In this document: positions 1-8,765 of the stretch, one piece after another
Layout of the letters: the number at the start of each line of letters is the position of its first letter
How positions within the stretch are numbered: position 1 is the stretch's first letter
NCBI GenBank assembly: GCA_964582525.1
Contig: CAZOSP010000004.1
Location: forward strand, 1 to 64,000
Direction of reading: 5' to 3'
Length of the DNA: 64,000 nt
Origin: BB31 sp964582525
GTDB lineage: Bacteria; Pseudomonadota; Gammaproteobacteria; Beggiatoales; Beggiatoaceae
Notes under the pieces: model-generated
What the model was told of the DNA's origin: nothing
Databases searched by the model: none
The model's input: the letters and a program-made list of their open reading frames with translations, nothing else
Program-made: the position numbers and the translations under genes

Positions 1-124
1 GCTACGCCGTTTGAGCTAATCTGGAGATTAGCTCTCCCATAGCTCTCCCATAGCTTTCCCATGAAAGACGGGGAAAGGGAAAAATAATCGGAACAAAACC
101 CGGATCATATCAATCGACTCAAAA

Positions 125-495
125 ATATGAATTTTCACCAGCCCAGGTAATATCAGTACTCCACACCTGATTACGTTGATTAATCTCTACATCACGCAAC
201 AAATAAGGGTACAGGATGCGGTTGGCTGGTGTTTGGACTTGGCGCAATGCCTTGTAGGTTCATGAGCCGCATCAGGTGCTGGATACGTTGACGATTATAT
301 GGATGCTGATGTGTTCGATTGATCAGTTCGGCGGCGGTTTTATCACCTTGCTAGGCTTCCATGGCTACTTTTGCCTTAAACGCTGCGCTATGATTTTTAC
401 GTTTTGTACTCATGTTTGTATTCCCTTTAATGGCTAGACCTTATTTTTACAAAATTTCTCCTTAGGTGCTGCTCTAGTTTTTGGGGTCCACTATA
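125..495 (-). pseudogene. Internally deleted IS3-family insertion sequence remnant
   Basis: Read on the minus strand, an ATG at 413 opens an IS3-type OrfA N-terminus (MSTKRKNHSAAFKAKVAMEA) that hits a stop codon, then passes directly into an OrfB-like stretch (NRQRIQHLMRLMNLQGIAP, then an IS3 integrase-like segment with a further stop). The middle of both frames is missing. The likely outer end is the TGGACCCC-like sequence near 480-495 (plus strand ggggtccacta). Bases 1-120 show nothing recognisable apart from a short repetition of 'agctctcccat'. IS3 transposases normally come from two overlapping frames made by frameshifting; this copy cannot make a functional enzyme. It separates norQ from whatever lies upstream, so it may have broken an ancestral nor cluster (inference). 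Confidence 0.75.
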
Positions 496-581
496 GTATT
501 CACCTTCGCGCCCTTCGTGTCGCGTGCATCCACACCCGTTAGCAAGCCCCGCTAAATAACCTCTAAATACGGAACAATTTA

Positions 582-1358
582 ATGTCTTTACCCCATTACC
601 AAGCCCAAGGGCAAGAAATCGCTTTATTTGAACATGCCTACCAACACCAGTTGCCGCTGCTGCTCAAAGGACCTACCGGCTGCGGCAAGACGCGCTTTGT
701 TGAATACATGGCAGCGAAGTTGGGCAGAACGCTACACACGGTGGCGTGTCACGACGATTTGAGCGCGGCGGATTTGGTCGGGCGGCATTTAATCGGCGAT
801 GGCGAGACCGTATGGAACGACGGACCCTTGACCCGTGCAGTACGTGAGGGTGCCATTTGTTATCTGGACGAGGTGGTGGAAGCGCGTAAGGATACGACGG
901 TGGTGCTACATCCTTTGTCGGATAATCGGCGTATTTTGCCGATTGAGCGCACTGGTGAAATCCTCCACGCAGCACCGCAGTTCATGCTGGTGGTATCCTA
1001 TAATCCGGGTTATCAAAATTTGCTCAAGGGCATGAAGCCTTCCACTCGCCAACGCTTTGTTGCCTTGCGTTTTGCTTATCCGTCAGCGGAATTAGAAAGC
1101 CGCATTGTGCAGCAAGAAACCGAGATTGAGCCGCAACTGGCAACGACTTTGGTGAAACTGGCAAATGCCTTGCGGGTGTTAAAAGAGCATGATTTGGAAG
1201 AATCGGCTTCAACGCGCTTGTTGGTTTATACCGCGACCTTGATACAAGGCGGTTTCGCCCCGCAGGAGGCTTGCCGCGCCGCGCTGATTGAGCCATTGAC
1301 CGATGATGTGGAGACGGTGGAGGCATTAATGGAAGTGGTAAGGAGCTTTTTTGCTTAG
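582..1358 (+). CDS. norQ: MoxR-type AAA+ ATPase NorQ (NO reductase activation)
   Basis: 258-residue AAA+ protein of the NorQ/NirQ/CbbQ family. Walker A GPTGCGKT lies at about residues 30-37, a Walker B-like YLDEVVEAR near 94-102 and the family block PSTRQRFVALRF near 153-164. NorQ acts with the VWA protein NorD to insert or activate the metal site of cytochrome-c-dependent NO reductase; the near-identical CbbQ does the same job for RuBisCO with CbbO. I prefer NorQ because the partner at 2118 has NorD rather than CbbO length and because a DNR-like regulator sits between them. The start has GGAAC about 8 bases upstream. It converges on the regulator gene with 50 bases between. No norC/norB is in the window. 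CbbQ remains the main alternative. Confidence 0.85.
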   Translation: MSLPHYQAQGQEIALFEHAYQHQLPLLLKGPTGCGKTRFVEYMAAKLGRTLHTVACHDDLSAADLVGRHLIGDGETVWNDGPLTRAVREGAICYLDEVVEARKDTTVVLHPLSDNRRILPIERTGEILHAAPQFMLVVSYNPGYQNLLKGMKPSTRQRFVALRFAYPSAELESRIVQQETEIEPQLATTLVKLANALRVLKEHDLEESASTRLLVYTATLIQGGFAPQEACRAALIEPLTDDVETVEALMEVVRSFFA

Positions 1359-1408
1359 ACAAACCTGTCATCGGGCGCAATGAAAAAGTCAGGCTCTTCG
1401 CCGCTCAT

Positions 1409-2095
1409 CTAAAGTTCAATATTGACCAGTTCTTCTAAAGCGTCAATATCTAGCAATTCAATGGAATTATCTGTGACTTTCAATAAGCCTTGCTGATTGA
1501 GGCGTTTGAGGATCCGCGAAAAAGTTTCGGGTTTAATCGATAGGCGCGATGCCAGCACATATTTGGGGACATCCAACACCACGTAACGCTGCTCCGCTTC
1601 GCGCACTTCCAGTAGCCAACTGACAAGGCGAAAAGTCGCGTTATGCAGCGTGAGGCGATCCACTTCGTTGAGCAACCAGTGCATTCGGCGGCTCATTAAG
1701 CCCATCATATTAAAGCATAAATCCACTGAAGAGCGCAGTTGCTGCTCATATTGCGCGGCATTAATCCCCACCACCACCACAGGTTTAAGGGCGACGGCAT
1801 GCACCGGATATTGTCGTCCGCCCATAAACAGCACGGCTTCGGCAAAGCTGTTGCCGGGGCTGATAATATCCACGACTTTTTCATCGCCATTAGGGGTTAA
1901 GCGAAACAGTTTCAAATAGCCGCGCACGTTGACAAAGACTTCTTTCAGTGGCTCGTCTTGTTGAAACAAAAATTCGCCTTCGACCAGTTGATAAAGTTTG
2001 GCAGTGTCGATCAGTGTGTTAAATTGCACCGCATTCAAAGCGCAAAATAAAGGCGAGCGGCGCACTAGAGTTAAGGCGTAGTTATCTAGTTTCAT
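1409..2095 (-). CDS. CRP/FNR-family regulator, DNR-like
   Basis: 228 residues: N-terminal cyclic-nucleotide-type beta barrel (about 15-130), long dimer helix, and C-terminal winged helix with recognition segment ASRLSIKPETFSRILKRL near 185-202. The N-terminus lacks the four-cysteine [4Fe-4S] signature of FNR, which fits the DNR/NnrR class that senses NO (through heme in characterised members) and switches on denitrification genes. Its placement between norQ and norD supports control of NO reduction. Its ATG (2095) overlaps the first possible ATG of the opposite-strand norD, so the two genes are divergent with almost no gap. A CRP-like regulator of another pathway cannot be excluded. Confidence 0.8.
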   Translation of the reverse strand: MKLDNYALTLVRRSPLFCALNAVQFNTLIDTAKLYQLVEGEFLFQQDEPLKEVFVNVRGYLKLFRLTPNGDEKVVDIISPGNSFAEAVLFMGGRQYPVHAVALKPVVVVGINAAQYEQQLRSSVDLCFNMMGLMSRRMHWLLNEVDRLTLHNATFRLVSWLLEVREAEQRYVVLDVPKYVLASRLSIKPETFSRILKRLNQQGLLKVTDNSIELLDIDALEELVNIEL

Positions 2096-2117
2096 GGCAT
2101 TTGATAGGACTATTAAT

Positions 2118-3926
2118 ATGGAAGAATGGGTAGGTAAACAATGGCATCATCTGATCACCCGTAGTGCCAGCCGTGAATATGCGCAGGCGCGGGTGGAATT
2201 AAGCACGCAGCGCAAAAGCTTAAATGTACTGTTGCGCAGTCTGAGCGGTGACGCGGGTTTAGAAGTCCGTCCTAGCTACGCACTGAAGTTTCAAGGGCGG
2301 CGTAATTGGTTGCAAAAAATCGCTGACAGCGGACGCAAAATTTATCCGGCTTGGCGCGATGCCGATAGCCTAAATTTACCGCCCACTTTAGCTGTGTTGC
2401 CTAGTACAGCACTAAACCAAGAGCTGTATGTGTGGCTCACCTTGCTCGGCAGCAAAATACAAACAGCCCCGCTGCACAGAGTGCGGCAGGTGCTGCAAGA
2501 ATATCCCGTGTGGCAAGCGCGTTATCAGCGTTTACTGCAAGCCTATTTGCCGCTGCGCCCGCGTCCCGAACAACTGCCTTCAACACTAGCCGCGCATGAA
2601 CGACAGCTACAAGCCTGTTTGCAAAACCCGCACTGTAACGTAAATTTAAACAGTTTGCAGCTTACTCAACTCAGCCCCGTGCCTTTGTGGCTTATCGATC
2701 CGCCCATCAGCACCCCCAGTCCTAGCGCGGCGCAACCGCCCGCCGCTGAACCTGAAGCCGCGCCCGCGCAACAATCCAGCCAAGAGACCCAGCAACGCCA
2801 TCAAGCCGAGCGTACCGAGATGCCGGACGGCAAAAGCGGTTTGTTATCGTTTCGCCTCGAAAGCCTATTTTCTTGGACTGAATATTTGCCCGTGGATCGC
2901 ACTGCTGATGACAATCCCGACCCCGATGCAGCACGAGCGGCGGAAGATATGGATGTCATTACGGTGGCGCGTGACAACCGCCACAGCCCGCACAAAATTC
3001 GTCTTGACCTAGACCTACCCAGTGCCGAATACGACGATATTCCAGTCTGCGACGGCATTCCGCTACCAGAATGGGATTATCGTCAGCAACAGCTCAAAGC
3101 CGACGTGTGCCGCCTGCAAATTTTACTGCCGCGTGACGCACATCCCCAAGCCCTGCCGCCGCGCCTACAACAAAACGCCCGCCAACTGCGGCGACGTTTC
3201 GAGTCGCTACTGCCGCAACGAGAATGGCGCAACGCGCAAACTGACGGCAGCGAGCTAGACCTTGATAGCTATATTCAACATCTAGTCGATCGCCGTTTAG
3301 GGCAGACCGACATTCCTGCGGTATATCGTGATCCATCGCAAAAAACGCGGGATTTATCCAGCCTGCTGCTGGCGGATTTTTCCATGTCCACCGATACTTG
3401 GGTCAATCAACACGGGCGCGTGGTGGATATTATCCAAGACGCGCTGCTACTCTTTGCGGAAAGTTTAAGTGTCAGCCGCGACCGCTTCGCACTCTATGGT
3501 TTTTCTTCGCTAAACCGCCAAAAAGTGCGCCTCTACCGCCTCAAACAATTTACCGAAAGCTACAATGACAGCACTCGCGGGCGCATCCTCGCCATGCAGC
3601 CGAGCTATTACACCCGCATGGGCGCAGCCATTCGCTACAGCACGCAATTATTAGAACGCCAAATCACGCAGCAAAAACTGCTGCTACTGCTGACCGATGG
3701 CAAACCAAACGATTTGGACATTTATGAAGGGCGTTATGGACTAGAAGACACGCGCATGGCATTACATGAAGCGCGCAAAAAAGGCATTAAAGCCTTTTGC
3801 GTGACCATTGATGACAAAGCCGAAAGCTATTTGCCGCGCTTGTTTGGGCAGAATAATTGGGTGCTGGTACGCAACGCCACCGAACTGCCGCGTAAATTGC
3901 CATTGTTATATAGCCAGTTGACTTGA
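2118..3926 (+). CDS. norD: NorD: VWA-domain NO reductase accessory protein
   Basis: 602 residues from the ATG at 2118, chosen over the ATG at 2094 because AGGA sits 9 bases upstream and the protein then starts MEEWVGKQWHHLITR, like other NorD proteins. The N-terminal helical part is followed by a proline/alanine/glutamine-rich low-complexity linker (about residues 200-235) and a C-terminal von Willebrand A domain. The VWA MIDAS motif is ADFSMST (DxSxS) near residue 424, with a later LTDGKPND element. NorD/CbbO proteins bind their target enzyme through the VWA domain while the AAA+ partner (NorQ, 582-1358) supplies ATP-driven remodelling. CbbO proteins are usually longer (about 750-800 residues), so the length favours NorD. 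Confidence 0.85.
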   Translation: MEEWVGKQWHHLITRSASREYAQARVELSTQRKSLNVLLRSLSGDAGLEVRPSYALKFQGRRNWLQKIADSGRKIYPAWRDADSLNLPPTLAVLPSTALNQELYVWLTLLGSKIQTAPLHRVRQVLQEYPVWQARYQRLLQAYLPLRPRPEQLPSTLAAHERQLQACLQNPHCNVNLNSLQLTQLSPVPLWLIDPPISTPSPSAAQPPAAEPEAAPAQQSSQETQQRHQAERTEMPDGKSGLLSFRLESLFSWTEYLPVDRTADDNPDPDAARAAEDMDVITVARDNRHSPHKIRLDLDLPSAEYDDIPVCDGIPLPEWDYRQQQLKADVCRLQILLPRDAHPQALPPRLQQNARQLRRRFESLLPQREWRNAQTDGSELDLDSYIQHLVDRRLGQTDIPAVYRDPSQKTRDLSSLLLADFSMSTDTWVNQHGRVVDIIQDALLLFAESLSVSRDRFALYGFSSLNRQKVRLYRLKQFTESYNDSTRGRILAMQPSYYTRMGAAIRYSTQLLERQITQQKLLLLLTDGKPNDLDIYEGRYGLEDTRMALHEARKKGIKAFCVTIDDKAESYLPRLFGQNNWVLVRNATELPRKLPLLYSQLT

Positions 3927-4090
3927 GAAGACGACAATGCTGAGACCGATTTTTTGCAAAAAATTTTATGCAAAACCGATATACTCCTAGTCAGTTTTTA
4001 TGCTCATATCTGCCAGAAACTGCACTTTATTTCTTTATCAAGTTTCAATGCTTGGATTTTAACGGATGGGCATTCCATAATAGCCGAAAC

Positions 4091-4127
4091 GTAAATCCTC
4101 TAGGCTTTGAAAGCCTAGAGGATTTAC
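4091..4127. repeat. Family B palindrome (perfect 18-bp stem)
   Basis: gtaaatcctctaggcttt is followed after one base by its reverse complement, giving a nearly loopless palindrome. It lies in the 332-base gap between norD and the fimX-like gene, which otherwise shows only the ribosome-binding site of the latter. It could act as a transcription end or as a mobile REP-like element. An open frame runs through it in phase with the downstream gene but has no start signal. Confidence 0.75.
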
Positions 4128-4258
4128 GCCCGCGTATTTTCGCGCATTATTTTGTGGTCATTCCCAAGCACTTAAAAGTATCCCTGCAAGCAGTTTCAGG
4201 CAGGGCGCAGTATCATACCGTTTTTTATCAAGATTTTCTGCTTAAGGAGATAAGCTCA

Positions 4259-6349
4259 GTGATACAGGACAATGTTATTCGGCTCATCGTCATTGAAGAA
4301 TCTGCCAATGATGCTGAAGTGATCCTGAATAGTTTGCGCAAAGCACGTTATCCCATTCGTCCCAAACACGTTGAAGACGAAGAAGATTTGCAGGAAGCGC
4401 TCAGCGGACAAGAATGGGACTTAGTGATAGCTGTCCCGGCTGTTGGCGAACTTACCGCAACGACTGTGTGCGAAATGGTGAAAGCCTCCAACCAAGATAT
4501 TCCTATCATCATTTTGTGCCAAAAGTTTACCGCCGAGAGCGTCGGCGAACTGATGGAAGCGGGCGTGCGCCATGTCATCCCCAATGGCAGCGACATCGCT
4601 TTGCAGCACGCAGTGAAAAAAGAACTCAGCGATCTCGCTACGCGGCAAAATCTTCGTCACATCGAACAAATGTATCGGCAAAGCCAGCAGCATAACAAAA
4701 TGTTGCTTTCAACTTCCCGTGATGCCATCAGCTATGTGCATGATGGTATGCACATTCACGCCAATCCCGCCTACATGGACATGTTTGGCTATGAAACGAT
4801 GGAAGAATTAGAAGGAATGCCGGTGATGGATTTAGTCGCGCCCGAAGATCATGTTAAATTCAAAGATTTTATGCGTGAATACATGACCGATGACAACGAA
4901 GAAGATCGAGATATGGAATTAATAGGCTTGCGTTTACAAAAAAACAAACGGCATAAATTCCGCTTAAAAATGGAAGTCAGTCAAGCGATTTACGAAAATG
5001 AAAAATGTATTCAAATCGTTATTCGAGATCAAACAGACTCCAAAGAACTAGAAAAAAAACTCAAAGAAAAATATGCCAAACTCGATCAGCTAACAGAGCT
5101 ATACAATCGCCCGCATTTTATTCAATTAGTCGAAAAAGCCATTGCCAAAACAATGGAAACCCATATCCGCAGCGTCGTGTTGTACGTCACCTTAGATAAT
5201 TTCTCCGCCATTCGTGATCGAGTCGGTGTCGGCAATAGTGATCCAGTGATTAAACAAACCGCCAAAGTGCTTAAACAATATGCAGATGAGGTAACGCTGG
5301 CACGCTTTGCAGAATATACCTTTACATTTCTACTGCATGACACAGATGTAGCTAAAGCACAAACTTTTGCTGAAAAAATCCGTAAAGTCGTAGAAACTTG
5401 TGTCACAGAATTAGAAGAGCAATCGGTTGTCACAACATGCAGCATTGGTATTGCTCAAGTGCTGGCTTCGGCAGGTACGCCGCAAAGCGTCTTAAATGAC
5501 GCGCACACCGCTTGCAAAGCTGCCATGAAAGAAGGCGGTAACCACATTGAAGTCTATAAAGCCACGGTGAGAAGTGGCAGCACCGGCGACGCAGCCTTGC
5601 AAGATGTGGCAAAAATGATTGAAACGGCGATTGAAGAAAACCGCTTTCATCTGGTTTATCAACCCATTGTCAGTTTGCGTGGTGAAGAAGAAGAAATTTA
5701 TGAAGTCTTTTTGCGCATGGTGGATGCCGAAGCGAAACCTGTACCGCCGGGGACTTTATTTGCAGCGGCAGAAAAAGCCAATCTAAGTATTCATTTAGAT
5801 CAATGGGTATTAAAAGAATCATCTCGTATTCTCAAAGAGCGAGAAAAATCTAAATTTAATACGCACTTTTTCATTAAATTGTCAGATCAGGCGGTAAAAG
5901 ATGAAAGTCTGTTGTTATACATCAATAAGCTATTAAAAACAGCGCAGCTTTCAGGCGATCATTTAACCATTGAAATTAGTGAAGCAACCGCTATTAGTCA
6001 AATTAAACATGCTAAAGTTTTTGCCACCCAGTTAAAACGCATGGGCTGTCGCTCCGCGATTGAGCATTTTGGCACCGGTCTGAACTCGGAAACCTTATTG
6101 AAACACCTGCCGGTTGATTATGTCAAAATTGATTCTTCTTATGCCAAAGGCTTATCAAGTAGCACTGAACATCAAAACGCGGTTAATCACATCGTAGAAC
6201 TCGCGCATCGCTATGAAAAAATGACCATTGCTGAAGCGGTAGAAGATGCGAACAGTCTGGCTGTGTTATTTCAATGCGAAGTAGATTTTGCGCAAGGACA
6301 TTACATTCAAGAACCCATTGATAGCATGGATTATGATTTTTCTGAGTAA
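4259..6349 (+). CDS. fimX: FimX-like degenerate GGDEF/EAL c-di-GMP receptor
   Basis: 696 residues from GTG 4259, which has AAGGAGA 9 bases upstream; the in-frame extension back to 3968 has no such signal and runs through a palindromic repeat. Domain order is REC-like (1-125, acceptor region replaced), PAS (about 145-260), GGDEF (about 275-440) and EAL (about 455-690). The GGDEF signature is changed to ARFAEYTF and the EAL motif to EVF in YEVFLRM; DDFGTG reads EHFGTG. The same architecture, length (~690) and EVF/EVL-type motif occur in Pseudomonas FimX, a non-catalytic c-di-GMP receptor that controls type IV pilus assembly at the cell pole. The degenerate motifs predict binding rather than synthesis or hydrolysis. 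No pil genes are adjacent. Confidence 0.8.
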   Translation: MIQDNVIRLIVIEESANDAEVILNSLRKARYPIRPKHVEDEEDLQEALSGQEWDLVIAVPAVGELTATTVCEMVKASNQDIPIIILCQKFTAESVGELMEAGVRHVIPNGSDIALQHAVKKELSDLATRQNLRHIEQMYRQSQQHNKMLLSTSRDAISYVHDGMHIHANPAYMDMFGYETMEELEGMPVMDLVAPEDHVKFKDFMREYMTDDNEEDRDMELIGLRLQKNKRHKFRLKMEVSQAIYENEKCIQIVIRDQTDSKELEKKLKEKYAKLDQLTELYNRPHFIQLVEKAIAKTMETHIRSVVLYVTLDNFSAIRDRVGVGNSDPVIKQTAKVLKQYADEVTLARFAEYTFTFLLHDTDVAKAQTFAEKIRKVVETCVTELEEQSVVTTCSIGIAQVLASAGTPQSVLNDAHTACKAAMKEGGNHIEVYKATVRSGSTGDAALQDVAKMIETAIEENRFHLVYQPIVSLRGEEEEIYEVFLRMVDAEAKPVPPGTLFAAAEKANLSIHLDQWVLKESSRILKEREKSKFNTHFFIKLSDQAVKDESLLLYINKLLKTAQLSGDHLTIEISEATAISQIKHAKVFATQLKRMGCRSAIEHFGTGLNSETLLKHLPVDYVKIDSSYAKGLSSSTEHQNAVNHIVELAHRYEKMTIAEAVEDANSLAVLFQCEVDFAQGHYIQEPIDSMDYDFSE

Positions 6350-6361
6350 CATTAATGGCGG

Positions 6362-6398
6362 TTTTTTCGCCCGAGAATCTGTTTCGGCGGGCGAAAAA
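6362..6398 (+). terminator. Hairpin after fimX-like gene
   Basis: ttttttcgccc pairs with gggcgaaaaa across a 16-base loop, 13 bases after the stop codon. A-rich and T-rich flanks make it a plausible bidirectional intrinsic terminator. Confidence 0.5.
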
Positions 6399-6429
6399 GC
6401 CTTCGTAACACAAATGAGTAATCCCTTAA

Positions 6430-6477
6430 GGAATGACCACAAAACAATGCCAGAAAGGACACGTAAACCTTCTAGGA
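6430..6477. repeat. Truncated family B repeat copy
   Basis: ggaatgaccacaaaacaat followed by gccagaaag and cgtaaaccttctagg. The same order of blocks occurs at 48838-48911, where the palindrome continues; here it stops after the left arm. A reverse-oriented partial match (cttctggcattatta) follows the palindrome at 38671. This shows that the palindrome is often part of a longer repeated unit. Confidence 0.6.
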
Positions 6478-6596
6478 GCCTGTCCGAAAACTTATCAATC
6501 ACCGTACCGACTCCATAGATTCAGTTTCTTTAAAAAAACAGAATCACATTTTTAGCCCTAGAAAAATATATTTTTCATTCAAAAACACATTTTCTT

Positions 6597-7011
6597 GTGT
6601 TTTTTATGCAATACTGTGCTTTATTTCCTTGTTCTAACCGTTCAGCCTCCCACAGCCTCCAACAACTTGACGAAAACTACATCTTCTCTCTGGATGAAGA
6701 GAACGTTAGGCGGCTGTGCGTCACCATACTCAGCGACCTCAAAGAAGCGCAGGAGCGGCTCAATCAGAATTCCACCAACAGCTCCGTACCGTCTGGTACT
6801 CAACCGCCGTGGTTTCATCCTGCGGAAAATACAAAGGATGAAGAAGAGGACGGCGATACGTCAATTCCGCCGCCTCCCGATGATAAGGATGACAGCGACG
6901 AGTCAAGTACCCAAAAAACGGCTACCGAGTCTGACAAAGCCGCCAGGTCCAGGTCCCCAAAAAAACCGCGTAACCCGGGTAAACAAACGGGTGACCAAGG
7001 TTTTGGACATC
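6597..7011 (+). pseudogene. N-terminal remnant of an IS66-type transposase
   Basis: The frame contains VRRLCVTILSDLKEAQERLNQ, NSSVPSGTQPPW, an acidic stretch DEEEDGDTSIPPPPDDKDD and SPKKPRNPGKQTGDQGFGH. This is the layout of the N-terminal region of IS66-family transposases (helical segment, 'NSSxPPS' box, acidic linker, 'KPGKQPGAPGFGR'). Homology ends after GFGH; the rest of the frame runs into the antisense of the next gene and is not transposase. No DDE domain follows and no IS ends were recognised. The 240 bases before it hold only the repeat fragment and an AT-rich hairpin near 6581-6605. Confidence 0.7.
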
Positions 7012-7078
7012 CCTATTCATTGTTATCCAAATATGACACAAATTCCACCGCTATTATTCACGCACATTCATCCATTGG

Positions 7079-7573
7079 TCATTTTTTATCATCTTTCACC
7101 AACACATCCCCAAACGGCGTGCGCACGCGGCGGTGACCGGGGGGAATATCCTCATCATTAATCACCCGCGGCTTAAAGGCGGGTTGCGGTTTAGCGGCGA
7201 CCGGTGGCGGTGGGGTATGTTGATTGGTAGGCATTGCCTGCGATGGATGCGGCGGAGTTTTCGAGCTATCAGGCGATGGCGGCGCAGTACCCATGCTGTC
7301 CATGTTGATTTCAATCAGCTTATTTTCCTGGTTTTCCTGTCCTTCTACTTTTTTCAGGCTACGCACAAAAATTTTGCGCGGCTCAATTCTTTCAATCAAC
7401 CAATCATCCACCGTCGCTTGCGGTGCAACTCTAATAGGCTGATTTTTATAATTAATAAACGCATAACGCTGGTCGCCGATAATACCCACACCTTCCAATA
7501 TCAAGCCTTGTTCAAGCGCGCCCAGCGAGCCGCCAAAGCCTAAAAAAACAACGATCAAAATGGTATTTTTCAT
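7079..7573 (-). CDS. Small exported proline-rich protein (GspC/PilP-like fold possible)
   Basis: 164 residues from the ATG at 7573, preceded by GAGGA at good distance; the longer frame to 7627 lacks a start signal. The N-terminus MKNTILIVVFLGFGGSLGAL is a signal peptide or signal anchor. A compact beta-rich segment follows (LILEGVGIIGDQRYAFINY, then WLIERIEPRKIFVRS), then a proline-rich tail with PPPPVAAKP. The 'GVGIIGDQRYAFIN...I.PRKIFV' pattern is reminiscent of GspC/PilP homology regions of type II secretion and type IV pilus systems, but I cannot assign it firmly. Divergent from the TerB-like gene. Confidence 0.65.
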   Translation of the reverse strand: MKNTILIVVFLGFGGSLGALEQGLILEGVGIIGDQRYAFINYKNQPIRVAPQATVDDWLIERIEPRKIFVRSLKKVEGQENQENKLIEINMDSMGTAPPSPDSSKTPPHPSQAMPTNQHTPPPPVAAKPQPAFKPRVINDEDIPPGHRRVRTPFGDVLVKDDKK

Positions 7574-7671
7574 CCGAAAATCCTCATAAATACATAGGTT
7601 GCTATTGGTTTTGCTGCACTTTACCATAGCTCATAGACATTCGATAAACAAAATTTGACAAGGACAAGGCA

Positions 7672-8670
7672 ATGAGTCTCAACACTGTTAAAGACTGGCT
7701 AAAACGCCAGCAAAACACTGTAGCGGAAAGCATTACGCGCTTCAAAAACAAAGACTTTATGGAAGCAGTGGTAGCCGGTTGCGCCTTAGTTGCGGCGGCG
7801 GATGGCGACATCAGCGCGGAAGAAAAGCAAAAAATGGCGGGCTTTATTAGCCGCAACGACGCGCTAAAGGTGTTTGACATGTCGCAAGTGATTGAACGCT
7901 TCAATGCGCAAGTTGAAAGTTTTGCATTTGACCACAGCATCGGCAAAGCGCAAGCCCTAAGAGTGATAGGGCGGCTTAAAAACAATCCCGAAGCAGGGCG
8001 TTTACTGGTGCGCGTCTGTTGCGCTATCGGCTTGGCAGATGGCGATTTTGATGCGGATGAACAGGCAGTGGTGCGAGACATTTGCGCCGAACTCGGGCTG
8101 CCCGCAGAAGACTTTGGTCTGACTGAAACGCCCGCCACCAACTCTTCCGCAGACATGCCTAAACCCGCCGCGCCCCCAGTTGCACCCAGCCCAGTTGCAC
8201 CCAGCCCAGCAGAGCCAGAGCCAAAAACAGAGCCACTGGTCAAACCGCCGCTTGAAACGCCCATGCCGCCAACCGCGTCTTATGTAACAGCCGCAGACAA
8301 TAAAGCCTTTATGGAAGCCAGCACCGCCACCGCAGCCTTGTTGCTCACAGCCGATAATGATCATTCTGCGGCTAAACAACAGCAGGTACGAGAGGCTTTG
8401 ACCCAACATCCGGCATTACAAAATTTTCCTGCTGAAATGCTCAATAAGCAATTTAAACGCGCCCTAGACAATCTGAGTTTTAATCGCACGATAGGCAAAG
8501 CGGATATTCAACAGCGTCTAAGCTGGTTGAAAAACCAGCCAGAAGCCGCGCAAGCGCTAGTACAAGTGTGTTTAGCCGTGAGTCGTAGCGATGGGCATTT
8601 CAGTCCGGCAGAACAACAGGAAATGCGCGAATTGTGTCAGTTGTTGGCGGTGGAGGCAAAAATCGCTTAA
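7672..8670 (+). CDS. Protein with two TerB-like domains
   Basis: 332 residues. The first TerB domain (about 25-155) has acidic metal-binding-type motifs AAADGDISAEE and GLADGDFDADE. A linker of PVAPSP repeats follows, made from a 15-base unit repeated at about 8190-8225. The second domain (about 205-330) is more diverged: the first motif reads LTADNDHSAAK, while the second, VSRSDGHFSPAE, is kept. TerB proteins belong to tellurite-resistance and stress modules and bind metal through these acidic loops; no other ter gene is present, so the role here is open. AAGGACAAGGC precedes the start. No signal peptide, so probably cytoplasmic. Confidence 0.8.
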   Translation: MSLNTVKDWLKRQQNTVAESITRFKNKDFMEAVVAGCALVAAADGDISAEEKQKMAGFISRNDALKVFDMSQVIERFNAQVESFAFDHSIGKAQALRVIGRLKNNPEAGRLLVRVCCAIGLADGDFDADEQAVVRDICAELGLPAEDFGLTETPATNSSADMPKPAAPPVAPSPVAPSPAEPEPKTEPLVKPPLETPMPPTASYVTAADNKAFMEASTATAALLLTADNDHSAAKQQQVREALTQHPALQNFPAEMLNKQFKRALDNLSFNRTIGKADIQQRLSWLKNQPEAAQALVQVCLAVSRSDGHFSPAEQQEMRELCQLLAVEAKIA

Positions 8671-8703
8671 ATGTCAGCCGATGTAAAAGTTAATGTGGGC
8701 TAT

Positions 8704-8734
8704 GACCTTCTAGGTTTTGAAAACCTAGAAGGTC
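8704..8734. terminator. Family B palindrome between convergent genes
   Basis: gaccttctaggtttt and its reverse complement form a perfect 15-bp stem. It sits midway between the convergent terB-like gene and glnD (stop codons at 8670 and 8766), a position suited to a bidirectional terminator. The core is identical to other family B copies. Confidence 0.65.
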
Positions 8735-8765
8735 TGAATCCTACAACTGATGCACTTTAGCTATA

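Noticed and set aside
2100..2115. Possible FNR/DNR box (ttgataggactattaa) before norD
   Set aside because: Half-site spacing and right arm do not match TTGAT-N4-ATCAA.
3968..4258. In-frame N-terminal extension of the fimX-like gene
   Set aside because: It runs through a perfect palindrome, has no ribosome-binding site and no domain similarity; GTG 4259 has AAGGAGA.
7012..7136. C-terminal continuation of the IS66-like frame
   Set aside because: It is antisense to the end of the 7079-7573 gene and carries no transposase signature.
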